Of a DNA stretch of 64,000 nt, positions 1 to 10,759 are shown in pieces. The position numbers and the translations under genes were made by a program. Source of the DNA: Protopterus annectens (Eukaryota > Chordata > Ceratodontiformes > Protopteridae); NCBI RefSeq assembly GCF_019279795.1, contig NC_056744.1, forward strand, positions 899,409,425 through 899,473,424, given 5' to 3'. Position 1 is the first letter of the stretch, and every line of letters starts with the position of its first letter. Below the pieces are notes generated by a model. The model searched no databases, was not told the DNA's origin, and was given only the letters and a program-made list of their open reading frames with translations.

Positions 1-790
1 CCTAGAAATGGCTGGAAGAAACTGTTACCTCCCCTCAACAAACACTCATTGGCAACAGACAAGTAGGATATAGATGCAGCAACTTCTGAGGAACATAAGC
101 CACATGGATAACGATGAAGAGTTTTTCCACAATCTCAGATGTCCGGTACAGTGGGAGACTGCTAATATTTCTCTGCAAGTCCATTGGGAGAGGAGGCAAG
201 TGGCAGCAGAAGGTGACCACATACTTTTTAAATAGAAGATAAAGTGAATGGAGATGCTACATTAAAATGTAGTCACTGCTTTGACTGTTTTTTAGACACT
301 TGATGAAAATTTAAGGTAAGCAGTGATTTAACTTGTTGCCATAGTGTCACTATAGTAAGACTACATGTGAGCAACTAAAGAGGTAAAACAGTAATTTTAG
401 AGGTAATCAGATGGTTTTATCACAAAGTTGCCACAACTTGTAATTATTTAATATGGTACACACAACTCCAGCAGAACAGGATTTATATATGGATGCTGGA
501 GGGTGGAGGGTAGGGGCTATCAGTTTTCACTGCTGATATCTGGAGCAATGCTATTTGTTGTTTGAGTGCAGATTAGACTGTGGGGCCTGCTATGCTTATC
601 GTCAGCCCACGCCTTGGAAGAGCTTAGAATATACCTGTGCATACGTCTAATTAGTAAGGTTTATACAATGTTATATCTCACTATTTTTATAATTCAGTAT
701 GTATATGCTGTTGCAGATTACTTACATTAGGCATAGTCATGGTGGGTGAGAAGGGGGGGGATCAAGTAGTGGTTGAGAGAGTTTATCAAG
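1..790. other. Unassigned non-coding stretch
   Basis: I see no recognisable gene, repeat or domain here. Open frames are short and show no family motif. It is presumably ABCD3 intron, or the heavily decayed 5' part of the L1-like element that becomes recognisable just downstream. Confidence 0.4.
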
Positions 791-2600
791 AATACTGGAC
801 ACAGTGTCTCTACACCTCATAGTTGTGATAATGGTAGACAGTGTAGATAGGGAAATCATACCATTAAGCTGGAATGTAATTGGTGTGTATAGTCCAGTAA
901 CGAGAGAGAGGATAAACAGGAGTATTAAAGAGAGAGGGGATATCAGTGGTTGCTTTCCTGGAAACCCATCTAATGTAAGAACATACAAAACTAAATAGGA
1001 AGGGTCTGAATTACTGGCAACCTTCGACTATAGGGAGAGCAAGGCGGACACCCACTGCTGTCCTAATGCACAAGGACATATCCCTTCATCTAGTTGGTAA
1101 ACTTGAGGATGACTGAGGATTTTCTGAAGTTAAAGGTAGACTGAATGGCCAGATGCTGACAGTTGCAGAATTATTCATACCAGTTAGGGCAAAGTACACA
1201 AATAAGAGGGACACTAGCAGATATGTTTAGGTATGCCGCAGGTAGTAGGGGACTGGAACCAGCTACACAGCAGAAGAGACATGGAAGATGACAAACCAGG
1301 AAGAAAGCTCAGTGGTGATGAGAGAAAAAAAAAAGGGTACTTGTTAAAAACCACTGGGGCTAGTTGATGTGTGGAATCCTAACCTGAACAGAGACACAAG
1401 CATCACTTTTTATTTCACTGCTCACAGAATGTGGACAAGGCTGAATAGAGGTCATATTTTGCAAAAAAAATGTAATATGTAATTGAGTAACTCTCCCAGG
1501 CCAGTAGTATTTTCTGATCATGCATTCCTGAAAATTGGCCTTACAAGTGTAAAGGGAGATATTGGGAGGAAACATTGACACTTTCCTTCTTTTAAACTCC
1601 AACAGCAAAACTATAATCTGATAATTAAAAATGTAATAGTGGAAGCTGTGGAAGCATGGGGTGAAGCGACTAGAAGATTGGGAAAAATGTAAGAATGCAG
1701 TAATAACTAGAATACATTGAATGAAAAGGCAAGAAAAACGGTGATATTAGAATACAAAGGAACAGTTTATTCCAGAATATTAGTTACAAATGAAGGGTAA
1801 TAACATTAGCCAAGAAGAGAAACAGGCTCCTCAAACTGAAACAATAATTCCAAGCCCTGGAAGATAAAAGGATTCTGTAACAAAGTTCAAGTATCCAGTG
1901 GTTGTATTTTACAAATTTACTGCGCAGCCTGCAAAATCATACATGGCATTATATGTATATGAGAGGCCATTTCAGGGGAGTTGGTAATCCTTGTTGGTCA
2001 GATACAAATTATCATAACGGATTACTATGCAGCCCTATATAAATCAGAGCCCCCGCATAAAAATGTAAGGGGTGGAATTCAACATTACTTGTCCCGTTTG
2101 GATATAGGGAAACTTGATATGAGAGAGAGGCAGAAACTAAAACAAGATATTCTACAGAGGAAATAAGCAAAGCTTTGAACCAGGTAGCACATGGAAAATT
2201 TCCAGGATCGGATGGCATTCCAGATGAGGTATGGTAGGTACTAGGAAAGTAAGGTTTCCTGCTCCAGATGAATCATCTTGAACTTATTACAACAGCATAC
2301 TATTCTCGCATAATGGAAAGTAGTCATTGTCTCCCCAAATCATAAAGAAGAGAAGGATCCATACCACCCAGCTTTTTTTCATCCAAAGTGTTTCTCAAGT
2401 TGATGCACTTGGAAAAAAATGCTTTTTATACAAGGTAGGAGTGTAGCAGGCAGTCTGATTCGTATGCTTATGCATGATGCCAAATCACCAGTAAGCTGTT
2501 AGCCATTTTTATGTTTAGACTTGGAAAAAACATTTGACAGGGTGGAATGAGAGATGTCCTTCCATATTACTGTTGCATTGTCTTCTGTTTAGGTGCTTCC
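791..2600 (+). mobile_element. Degenerate L1-group LINE: endonuclease and N-terminal RT
   Basis: Conceptual translation across several frames gives the order expected of an L1/Tx1-type ORF2. An AP-endonuclease start occurs near 850-950 (NVIGVYSPVTRERI, like the L1 NVNGLxSPxKR block). A GDWN motif lies near 1245-1260, where the family has GDFN or GDWN. A W-x-P...FYFTAH block follows near 1373-1430, and FSDHA (catalytic SDH) near 1510. Further on come the linker IITDYYAALYKSE (about 2010-2050), HGKFPGSDGIP (about 2190-2223, the RT motif GKSPGPDGIP), and a decayed LDLEKTFDRVEWE-like stretch near 2520-2550 (RT motif A, second Asp kept). Stops and frameshifts occur throughout, so it is dead. The RT palm is lost where DIRS sequence begins downstream. 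The family call is from motif order read by eye. Confidence 0.7.
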
Positions 2601-2692
2601 CATAATCATACACAGTGCTCTGTCTGCCAGGTGTTTCTCCCTATGTAGTAATCTCTCCTCCTTGTTCATATACCTAGAGAACCAACGTCTGA

Positions 2693-4120
2693 CATTGTTG
2701 GCTCAGGGTTCTGTGGTGGAATCCTCCCGTCCTGAGGGCGAGCAGTCTGCCAAGAAGGAGGCCAAAAAACATAGGTCTGGTCTGTCTGCTTTCCAGCCTC
2801 CACCCGACATCTCTCTCAAGACTGGGGAAAGCCTGGAGGACCATCCGGTCATTGCTTTGAATTCCTCTGCTTTGACCCTGTCCGAGGCCAACATGGATTT
2901 GGCTTCCCCGGACATCGTTGAAGGCTTTTCAGATGTGTGTACCTGCTGTTGAGTGTTACTCATCTGATTATTTCCAAAGGACTTTGGGGATTCCTCAGAT
3001 CTTTGTTTGGGAGGAGATTCCTACAACCATTATTGAATCCTGCCGGAGATCTGACCCTCCAAGGGCATTTCACATGGACTTCCCATAGAAAAAGAAGCAA
3101 AAAAAGCAGATTTCTCCTGTTAAGAATCCCCAACAGGAATGGCAGGATTTCATTCAGTTTATTTAATGCTCTGATGGCCTTGAAGCCTCCTCAAGGTGTT
3201 TCTGTGCTTGCTTCTCCCTGGTCTTCTCCTCTATTCAAGAAACCCAGGGGAATTGGACTCCTTGGGTAAGGTCCTGGACTCAGGGGAAGAATCTTTGGCT
3301 TACTCTTCCCAAATCCCTCCCCGTTTGGACTACAGTTCTGAGGAGGAGGATTCTGTAAGTCCAGATTCCCCCTTTAGGAAGCTGTCCTTTGGGGATACTC
3401 TTGCCCTGTATGATTGATCATTTTAATCAGGATTGTTCTCAAGTCTCTGAGATTCAGAAAAGATGTTATGAACTTCTTCAGATGGAGTCTGCTAAGCCAT
3501 CTGCTGTTCCTCTGTTTTAGCTGCTTTCTTGGATTCCTTCTCAGCAACATCTATAGCCTCTGTCTCTCGGTGCCATGCACCTAAGAAGCCAAGAGGATTC
3601 TATAAGTTACTGAGGAGGGCAAATTTCTCTACAAATGCCCTTCTGTAGTGTCAGTGTCTTCTAATAAGTCCTCCAAATTATTGTCTTCTACCAAGCTGTT
3701 GCCTTCTGATAAGGATAATATGGCTATGACAAGGTTGGGCAAAAAAGTTTACACTGCTGCCACTTTATCCTTAAGGGCCGTCAACTGCCATACTCATATG
3801 ACCAGGTATGTTTTGGCCCTCCTTTTTCATGTCTCTAAGATAGTTTCTGACCTTCCTAACCCTGAGAGGAATCTGATCTTTCCATGCTGGTCTCTACTTT
3901 TCAATTTGCCTGCCACTTAATCAAATGCAATTATGATGCAGTTGATGCCTCTTCTAGGGCTGTTGCCTTTGGTTCAATAATGAGACGTTCTTGTGGGCTT
4001 CGTTTGCAGGCTTTGCCTGATGACATTAAGGCCAAATTTTAGATGCTCCTTTGGATAAAAAGAATCTTTTTGGATCTGCTGCAATTGAACTTAGTCTTCC
4101 CATTACAAGGATAAAGTCTT
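2693..4120 (+). pseudogene. DIRS gag-like ORF, broken
   Basis: Low-complexity, Ser/Pro-rich, acidic and basic segments in three frames (2593-2950, 3196-3417, 3648-3920) resemble the gag-like ORF of the other DIRS copies here. The conserved elements are an acidic patch followed by a Leu-Ser-Phe-Gly-Asp block (about 3385-3416) and a GKKVYTAATLSLRAVNCHTHM-type segment (about 3747-3800). The latter has a divergent counterpart near 18480-18550. Gag would coat the element RNA. No zinc knuckle is readable in this copy. The assignment rests on comparison within the window. Confidence 0.5.
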
Positions 4121-4329
4121 ACAGGAGTTGAAACATATTTTTGTTTGTCCTATTCCCAAATTTCAGGGGAATTATCCCACTAAGTCTGCTTTTGTTTGTA
4201 GGCAATCTCCCTTCTTCCCAAGGGTAAGAAGAGTTCTAGGCATGTGCCTCCTGCTATGTCCACTCAACTTCCTGACTCCTAGAAACCCCTTTTCCAAGAT
4301 GAGCCAGGTTATATTTGACAGTTTAATTC

Positions 4330-5060
4330 CTTATGTCCTCGGTCAGGTTCCCTTGTCCATCCATCTGACCCTGTCTCTTCCAAATTGGTTACAGATAACA
4401 TCAGACTCTCGGGTTCTATCCATTATTCATCCGGGATACTTCATGGTTTGGAAATCCCTTTCTCCCTTTTTAGGCATTCCTCAACCCCCTCAAGAGCAGC
4501 TCTCATTTTCCAGAGGTTCTTCATTCTCTCTTGACTCAGGGTGCCATTCAGGCAGTGCTTTCTGCCCAGATGGGATTTGTACTCCAGGATGTTTCTGGTC
4601 CTACAAAACAAGAGCACTTGGGAGACCAATTCTGGATCTCTCCAGCTGAACACCTTTTCAAGATTTCTTCCTCTCAGAAGTTATCTCTGCAAACATTATT
4701 TCCTATTCTTTTACCCCAGGCTTTCCTGATCTCCAGGATGCATACCTTCACATCTCCATCCATCCTCTCTTCAGGAAATTTTTGCATTTCTCTGTTTCTT
4801 TGTGCATTTTCAGTTCTCTGCTTTGCTGTTTGGCCTCTCTACTGCCCCAAGGGTATTCACCAAATGCTTTGCTCCTGTCATTGCGTTTTCCAGGGTTTGA
4901 GGGATTCATATGTTTTCCTATCTAGATGATCTACTTATTCAAGCTCCTTTCCCCAACACTGCTGCAGGATCTCAAGTTTACCACTTCCCTGTTAAGAGTC
5001 AGGGGTTCGCCATAAACTTCCAGAAATCAATTCTGACTCCTTCCCAGAATCATATTTTCC
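4330..5060 (+). pseudogene. DIRS reverse transcriptase, broken
   Basis: The N-terminal RT entry block typical of DIRS elements (Trp-Leu-Gln-Ile-Thr-Ser-Asp, then VLSIIHPGY) is at about 4380-4440. It is followed by the Pro-rich linker (GIPQPPQEQ) and a LLTQGAIQAV-type block near 4525-4555. The palm motif HMFSYLDDLLIQ is at about 4907-4945 and keeps both catalytic aspartates (YLDD). The preceding RVFTKCFAPVIAF-like segment is frame-shifted. This is one of only two DIRS copies in the window with an intact Y-x-D-D, but several stops and indels make it non-functional. Confidence 0.68.
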
Positions 5061-5215
5061 TCAGCTGAATGCTTCAGATGGTTCACCTACTGGCATCCCT
5101 GCCTGCCCCCAAGGCTGTATCTCTAATTGCCTTTTTTTTTCAATCCATCCTTTCTTCCTCTGGCATCTGCCTCAGCCAAGGAATTTCTGAGGCTTCTGTG
5201 GTTCATGGTTTCCAC

Positions 5216-5330
5216 CAGTGGTGGCTGGTGACTTCAAATCAAAGGGGGGGGGGGCTGCAAGAGACAGCTGAATGGGTGGGGTCAATGGGAAGTGGTATGG
5301 CCAACTAGAAAGGGGAGGAGCTATGTTCAA
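5216..5330 (+). other. Possible DNA-transposon terminus (hAT-like end)
   Basis: The sequence from CAGTGGTGGCTGGTGA followed by a run of G resembles the terminal CAGTGG-GGCTGGTGA ends often seen on vertebrate hAT-type elements. It lies exactly where recognisable DIRS sequence stops. I could not find the opposite inverted end, so this is only a suggestion. Confidence 0.25.
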
Positions 5331-6384
5331 AACCACAAAAACTAAAACTTTAATTATATATGCTGCCCTGGGTGCCAAACTGTCATTATGAAGTCCAATC
5401 AAGACAAAAATAAGTGTAGAAGAATAAAAATATTTCAGTGCATTGGTTGCATGACACCTTACTTAATATCTAGAAGGAAACAAAATGTTGTGAGGCATGA
5501 AAAAATAAATTACTTTTTAAATACATTACTGGAATGCCAGTCAAAATCAAGTATAAGAAAAACAAGCAGCACTCAACTCAAACCACTTCTCCTTGCACTG
5601 CAGTTCTAATTATAAATTATATTCAGCTTTATTAAAGTACCAAGTAACATGCTGAAAGTAGAAATCTGTGATGTCCCCGCTTGTAAAAATGTTTCTTATC
5701 CAAAAAAGACCTGCTGCCTGACACCTATCTACTTGTTTCATGGGGAAAACATGATCAAAGTAAAAAAATGAAAAGCAAACAAGAAACAAGCTCAGGATAC
5801 ATTGCTTAAAGGATTACTGTACAGGTTATGGACCACACATGATGGGCTTTCTGTTTAGTTTACGAGTAAAGCCTGTAGAGATGACTGGAAGTCTCCAACA
5901 AGTGTAATGAGCTTTTTAAAATAATGTAATCCATGTCCTTCAATACCCATGGCTTATACATTATCTAGTTAAGTATTCTCTGCATGGCAACAACAGAAAG
6001 GCTTTCAGTGTTGGCAATTCTTTAACAGTATGCTTATTAAAGCTTACTTGCATCTTACGATCTCAGATAAGCTTATCTTATGGTCATTAAAGCATTGCTA
6101 CTTAAACACAGAACAACAGGCACTTTGAGTAATAAGCATAAATTGACAGTACAAAAATATGACAGAAACCAGACCATTCTTCAAAATCAAGGACAGATGA
6201 AAAGCCACTGTAGTACTTGTCTACCCTGGATGGGGGGGACACTCTGCACATGTTACACTGCATAACTAACTCCTTGCCTTGCTTGGACACATCCAGAGTC
6301 ACTGCATGGGGGAGTGGGGTGCAACAAGTATGTCACAATTTGAAATGTCTCTGGCAGACTGTGATGGCCCTGACACATTTGTCC
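5330..6384. other. Unassigned AT-rich non-coding stretch
   Basis: No gene or recognisable element is visible. Open frames (for example 5388-5609 and 6217-6468) show no domain. This is presumably intronic. Confidence 0.4.
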
Positions 6385-6570
6385 TACCTCTCAACCTCAG
6401 AGCAAGAAATCTGGACAAAGCTATACATAGAAGTGGGACAAAGGCCCAAAAATAAGGACAATTTTTAAATATTGCTCTTAGAAACTTAGAAAGATAATAG
6501 AATAGGTCTTGCATTAGTATGAATTTTCTGAAGGGTATGAAATCTGAAACTCAAAATGTCTGTCATTATT
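6385..6570 (+). repeat. Dispersed ~190-bp repeat family, copy 1
   Basis: The shared signature is a CCTCTCAA start, then AATCTGGACAAAG, then an AAATATTGCT..TTAGAAA stretch, and finally GGGTATGAAATCTGAAACTC. Diverged copies lie at about 6935, 8385, 8650 and 8725. It has no coding potential. The family is not identified; it could be a non-autonomous DNA element. Confidence 0.5.
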
Positions 6571-6934
6571 TTCTAACTTCAGTCTTTAATGATTTGTCAC
6601 TAATTTGCCAAAAAAACCGCAATTTTATGAAAAATGACCCAAAAATGTGATGCAAAAATATAAAATAGCCACACAATACAGCTGGGAACCTGTCAAAGAA
6701 GGGACACTTTAATATTAGTACTGCTAACTTGAGCAGCTGACAAAATAAAAGAATCTACATGCATTTCAAGTAATCTATAACTTTGATTATTACAGTTATT
6801 TCTTAATTGTAAACCCTCCATGTTTTCTTCCGACATTTTGTGGAGGGATTATTAGGGGGCAGAGCAACATTTGGAGCCAAAATCGGGGACAGTTGAGAGG
6901 CTGGCTATGCCTAATTCTATAAAGCAATTTATTT

Positions 6935-7125
6935 GCATGTACCTCTCAAACTGTTAATGCAATAAATCTGGACAAGGCCAAATATATTGGGGGAACATAT
7001 AAACAGTACTAAAAATTGCTTTTGTATAAACTGAGACAGTTGATAGAATAACAGGTCTTACTTTAGCATGCATTTTTCTAAAGGTTATGAAGTCTGAAAC
7101 TCGGTGTATCATTATTTAGTGACTT
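6935..7125 (+). repeat. Dispersed ~190-bp repeat family, copy 2
   Basis: It has the same block order as the copy at 6385: CCTCTCAAACTG, AATCTGGACAAGGCC, AAAAATTGCTTTTG, then GGTTATGAAGTCTGAAACTC. Strong divergence suggests an old family. Confidence 0.5.
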
Positions 7126-7814
7126 AATTCCTAAATGATTTGCCAGAAAACTACAAATTTTATGAGGAACAAACCAAAAATAAGAAGCAAAAATCTATTC
7201 ATTCTTTGAAAAGCTGAACAGTTGGGAGGTATAGTTCAGCTGAGCCTCTAAGTTTGCCACCCTTCCCCCTCACAAAATCATTGTCAAATGGAGCCTCTGC
7301 AGCCATTCCAATGATCCATTACTTGGCTATTTCACTCCATTTACCATAAACACTAATGTGTATACTGCTTTACTTCTATGATGATTTGGACTTCATTTGA
7401 AAGTTTTATTTTGCATTTTACAGCACAAACACTAAGACATATGCTAAACAAAGCAATGCCATCTCACAATGATAACAGACTTAGCATTAAAACCTCTCTG
7501 CCCTTGAAACTCACATTCATTGAAACAGCATTGAAACCCACATTCAAAGAAAATACATTTTGCCAGTGGCAGATAAAGATACATTTTGGGCTGTTTTCAA
7601 ATCATAAGCCCCTTGCATATGAAACATACATGTGCTCTTTGATATACCTTCCTGATTGTACTAAATTATATTCCTTGTACAATACAGTACAGTTAGAGGG
7701 CGTTTTAAATTTGTTTTGAACATTTTCCCAATAAGCAATGAAACAAAATGCATGCACCCATAATGACAAAACTGCCCAGTTCAGAACATTTCCATCATAA
7801 AAGTCTACTCAGAC
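7126..7814. other. Unassigned stretch with one meaningless open frame
   Basis: A 113-codon open frame at 7378-7719 (+) has no recognisable domain, signal peptide or repeat, and its composition is like the surrounding AT-rich DNA. I see no evidence that it is a gene. Confidence 0.4.
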
Positions 7815-7951
7815 TTCTACAGTCCACCATTATCAGTAAATATGCACAATTCTATAGTCCACCATTATCAGTAAATATGCACAATTCTACAGTCCACCAT
7901 TATCAGCAAATATGCACAATTCTACAGTCCATTATCAGTAAATATGCATAA
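7815..7951 (+). repeat. 35-bp tandem repeat, about 4 units
   Basis: Units start at 7815, 7850, 7885 and 7920, each containing AGTCCACCATTATCAG and TAAATATGCACAATT. The last unit lacks 3 bp (ACC). The units are contiguous with no spacers, so this is a minisatellite and not a CRISPR array. Confidence 0.85.
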
Positions 7952-8214
7952 TCTCTGAAGTAAAAGTCATCTAAATAATTCCACATTAAAGAAATTTGTA
8001 ACTAATGAAGAGGTTGCTGTTAGCAAACACCTTTATATTTCATGTTTTTATCGAAAAATAGTGTCTGTTGCCCTTGAGGAATAAACTGCCTGTATTACAT
8101 TAAAAAAATAATAAGCTAGTAATATTGCAAGAGGAAATGGATGGCAAACTGATAACAGGCTCATAGTTAGTATCTTCACCAAGGAGGACATTCTCAGTAT
8201 GGCAGCATCCACCC

Positions 8215-8295
8215 CTTGTGGGAGTAGAACCCACAGCCTTCTACATCAACAGCAGGTGCACAACCTGTTGTGCTATTAACCATGCAAGCTAACTC
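8215..8295 (-). repeat. tRNA-derived SINE head
   Basis: On the minus strand the sequence reads like a tRNA with pol III promoter boxes. The A box is TAGCTTGCATGG (complement of 8280-8291). The B box is GGTTCTACTCC (complement of 8221-8231), about 49 bases further on. The tRNA cloverleaf is degenerate and it continues into non-tRNA sequence, so I call a SINE and not a tRNA gene. Confidence 0.6.
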
Positions 8296-8384
8296 AGCAT
8301 AAGCAGCACTAAACTTCTCTTCCCCTGCAGCTCTCAGCTTCTTGTAAAATCTACTCTATACTCAACTGCATCTCAACTTCGCAG

Positions 8385-8645
8385 CACAAGAAATCTGGAA
8401 AACGCCAACATTTATTGGGGGGGGGGGGGTCAAAAGCCCAAAAACCAGGGACACATTAAACATTGCTTGTATAATCTTGGAAAGTTGCTAGGATAAAATG
8501 CTGTGTTACCACCATACATTTTACTGCCAAGGTCCCTGTGCAAAACAGTCAGAGCAACATACAACTACGCCAAATCAGCTGCTTTGTGAAAGAGACGAAG
8601 ACTGAAACTTAAATGGCTATCATTTAGTGAATTCACTTCTCACCA
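8385..8645 (+). repeat. Dispersed ~190-bp repeat family, copy 3
   Basis: This copy contains AAATCTGGAAAACGCC, a long poly-G run, AAACATTGCTTG and, after an extra segment, AAGACTGAAACTTAAATGGC. The G run (about 8411-8420) is specific to this copy. Confidence 0.45.
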
Positions 8646-8649
8646 TAGC

Positions 8650-8910
8650 TGTCAACCTCTTAGTACAAAACACATGGACAAACCCAGTAATGAGGGAATA
8701 CAGCCCTCAAACATATTCAGTTCTTGCCATAGCTGTCAACCTTAGCACAAAAAACATGGACAAAGCCAATAATGGGGGAATACAGTCCCAAAAATAGGGA
8801 CAAATTTCAAATATTCATCTTTTAAACTTAGAAAATTGCTAGAATAAAAGGTTGTGTTACTATGTATTTTCTGAAGAATATGAAGTCTGAAATTCAAATG
8901 CCTGTCAATT
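8650..8910 (+). repeat. Dispersed ~190-bp repeat family, copies 4 and 5 (adjacent)
   Basis: Two adjacent starts, at about 8650 and 8725, share CATAGCTGTCAACCT followed by ACATGGACAAA. The second runs on to GAAGTCTGAAATTCAAATGC near 8881. The partial first copy suggests a local duplication or nested insertion. Confidence 0.5.
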
Positions 8911-8924
8911 TTGCTTCTGATGGA

Positions 8925-9113
8925 ACAAAAAAAAATTTCAGCAGAGGCCCAGGGAGAAATACTGCAGATACATGTCTTTGTAAAATGGCAGGACACCAGA
9001 GCAAATCCACACAAACACAGGGAGGAGATGCAGACTCCACACAGAAGGCACCCCAGCCAAGAATCAAACCAGAAAACCTATAGCTGTGAGGCAACAATGC
9101 TAACACTGCACCA
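8925..9113 (-). repeat. V-SINE-like SINE, copy in tandem unit 1
   Basis: Read on the minus strand it has the head GGTGCAGTGTTAGCA and TTGCCTCACAGC. A B-box-like GGTTTGATTC follows (complement of 9061-9070), then the body GCTGGGGTGCCTTCTGTGTG and GTCTGCATCTCCTCC. The body matches the SINE at 13293-13615 on the plus strand, so it is the same family, here truncated. Confidence 0.72.
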
Positions 9114-9224
9114 TCAAATATGTAAGGAATTAAACATTCAGAAACCTGAAGTCTGAAATTCAAATGCCTGTCGCTTTTATTTAACATTTGTTAACCAGGA
9201 CAGTCTGACTTGGAACAAAAAAAC

Positions 9225-9407
9225 TATTTTCAGCAGAGGCCCAGGAAGAAATAATGCAGACATGTCTTTGTAACATGGGAGGACACCAAAGCAAACCCAC
9301 ACAAACACAGGGAAACGATGCAGACCCCACACAGAAGGCACCCCAGCCAAGTATCAAACCTGAGAACTTGCAGCTGTGAGGCAACAGTGCTACCACTGCA
9401 CCATCAA
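9225..9407 (-). repeat. V-SINE-like SINE, copy in tandem unit 2
   Basis: This is the second copy of the SINE at 8925-9113, duplicated together with its flanks. The B-box region is the complement of 9351-9360 (GGTTTGATAC). Its divergence from copy 1 shows that the duplication is not recent. Confidence 0.72.
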
Positions 9408-9499
9408 ACATCAAGCATTTAAATATTTAGAAACCACAGATATTATGTGGAACAGAACAGATCAAATATGAGGCAAAAATCTGCACATTTTTTACAAAT

Positions 9500-9582
9500 G
9501 GTGGTGGGTAGGGAATTCAGGCCCTTAACACCTGCATACAAGGTACAGGGTTCAAGCCGGAGGTATTCCCTACCACACCACC
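9500..9582 (+). repeat. tRNA-like hairpin with B box
   Basis: The ends form a perfect 10-bp inverted repeat (GGTAGGGAAT at 9507-9516 against ATTCCCTACC at 9565-9574), extended imperfectly to GGTGGTG/CACCACC-type flanks. A canonical pol III B box GGTTCAAGCC lies at 9549-9558. The 68-nt spacing between outer ends matches a tRNA acceptor-to-acceptor length, but a good A box is missing. It could be a decayed tRNA pseudogene, a SINE head, or a small hairpin element. Confidence 0.45.
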
Positions 9583-9589
9583 ATGAATG

Positions 9590-10283
9590 CACTTATTAAA
9601 AATAAGCATGAAATACAAATAAGGCCATAATGAAGCCATCTATAAGTAATGCAAAATGGAATGTGTAAGGAAATCATTAACCAAATATGGGACATCTGTG
9701 ATCTTTAACATTAATTAAAACAGTATTTCCAAGTTTGTAATGCCACATAGCCCCTTAGGACTTGCTTCTTTACTTGTTCCACCCGCCTTCCTTTCTTTCC
9801 TTCATTCATTATTTTCATTCCTTAGCCAGTCATTCACTTTACCTTTGTTATCCTTACATTTTTAAATTCATAAGGGATTGTACCAATTTTGGGGAAAAGG
9901 AAGTAACAGATTTGTAATAGTTTAAATCCTGAAGTGCATTTAACCAGAGATAAGTAATTGTTGAAGAAGTTAAAGTCACTGGGGTATGGTCTTGCTATTC
10001 TGTTCTGCCTGATTATTTTCACAACTTATGTCAACTTACTTTGGTATTACAGTATAACCACAAAATCTTATTTATGCAAGACAAGAAAAGAAGCCTGACC
10101 CACTTGAAAGTGTGCCAATGTAGTAATGTGCAATGACGTGAATTCTTAGCTTGGAGAATGCTGAATGGAATAGTTTCTTCAGATATCAGTGACACCACTT
10201 TGTTTCCAAAGCTTGGTTCACATCTCAGGCTTCAGTAGCACTGATCACTGGCTCCTCTTGACTCAGTTAAAACAGACAAGCAG

Positions 10284-10288
<5 letters not shown>
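9590..10288. other. Unassigned AT-rich stretch
   Basis: No gene or element is recognised. A short CTTT/CATT-rich tract lies near 9790-9830. Confidence 0.4.

Positions 10289-10331
<43 letters not shown>
10289..10331 (+). repeat. (CA)n microsatellite
   Basis: About 21 uninterrupted CA dinucleotides. The open frame of alternating His and Thr across it is an artefact. Confidence 0.95.
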
Positions 10332-10333
<2 letters not shown>

Positions 10334-10759
10334 CTACCTTGTCGCTGAACGGCACCAACAAACTAAATATCCACTTACACACACTCCTACCTTGTCACGG
10401 TTGCTGCCGCCGATATCCGAACAGCCCCTTACCCGTATTCCTTGCGTGATTGGTCCATCCCAAAGGATTCCCTGTAGTCCAAACCCGCGATTGGTCCTGC
10501 CTGCGACTGCTGCAGTCTGGAGTGCCTCTATGTCGTGATGTCATCGCCGCATAGACTTCTGGGCATCTTGCCTTTCCCCTTATCTAGACTGCTGAGAAAG
10601 CAGTCTGAGAGCATGTGGTTTGTTTTTATTTTGTTTTATAGGTGGGAGGGCTGCAGTCCAGCAGTCCTATACCACGAGCCGCCCCTGGTTTCCACCATTC
10701 CCATGCTCCCTCTCACCGGGCTCCATATGAGAGCTTCATTGGTACCTCAAGTCAGTGTA

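Larger units (their letters stand above)
2690..5190 (+). mobile_element. DIRS-type retrotransposon fragment A (gag to RT)
   Basis: This is a tyrosine-recombinase retrotransposon of the DIRS group, represented here by its gag-like and reverse-transcriptase parts. Gag-like sequence (2693-4120) shares blocks with the better copy at 20.3-26.1 kb, for example FRKLSFGDTLALYD near 3375-3416 versus the SFGDILGILK block there. The RT part begins near 4330 and ends near 5060. RNase H and recombinase are absent; the sequence becomes unrelated after about 5190. Many frame breaks are present. Confidence 0.72.
8881..9432 (+). repeat. Tandem duplication (~266-285 bp) carrying a SINE
   Basis: The segment beginning TGAAGTCTGAAATTCAAATG occurs at 8881 and again at 9147. 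Each unit goes on through a GGAACAAAAAAA stretch, TTTCAGCAGAGGCCCAGG, and the same minus-strand SINE, ending in CACCATCAAA. The unit length is about 266 bp in the first copy, slightly longer in the second. Confidence 0.75.

Noticed and set aside
7378..7719. 113-codon plus-strand open frame as a possible gene
   Set aside because: No domain, no splice or promoter context and AT-rich composition like its surroundings; likely chance.
7815..7951. CRISPR-like regularly spaced repeats
   Set aside because: Units are contiguous 35-bp copies with no unique spacers, in a vertebrate genome; a minisatellite.
8215..9582. Possible functional tRNA genes
   Set aside because: Each has B-box similarity, but the cloverleaf arms do not pair and/or the sequence continues into SINE bodies; no anticodon arm is convincing.
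10189..10449. Open frame with a run of His-Thr
   Set aside because: Produced by the CA microsatellite at 10289-10331; no domain on either side.
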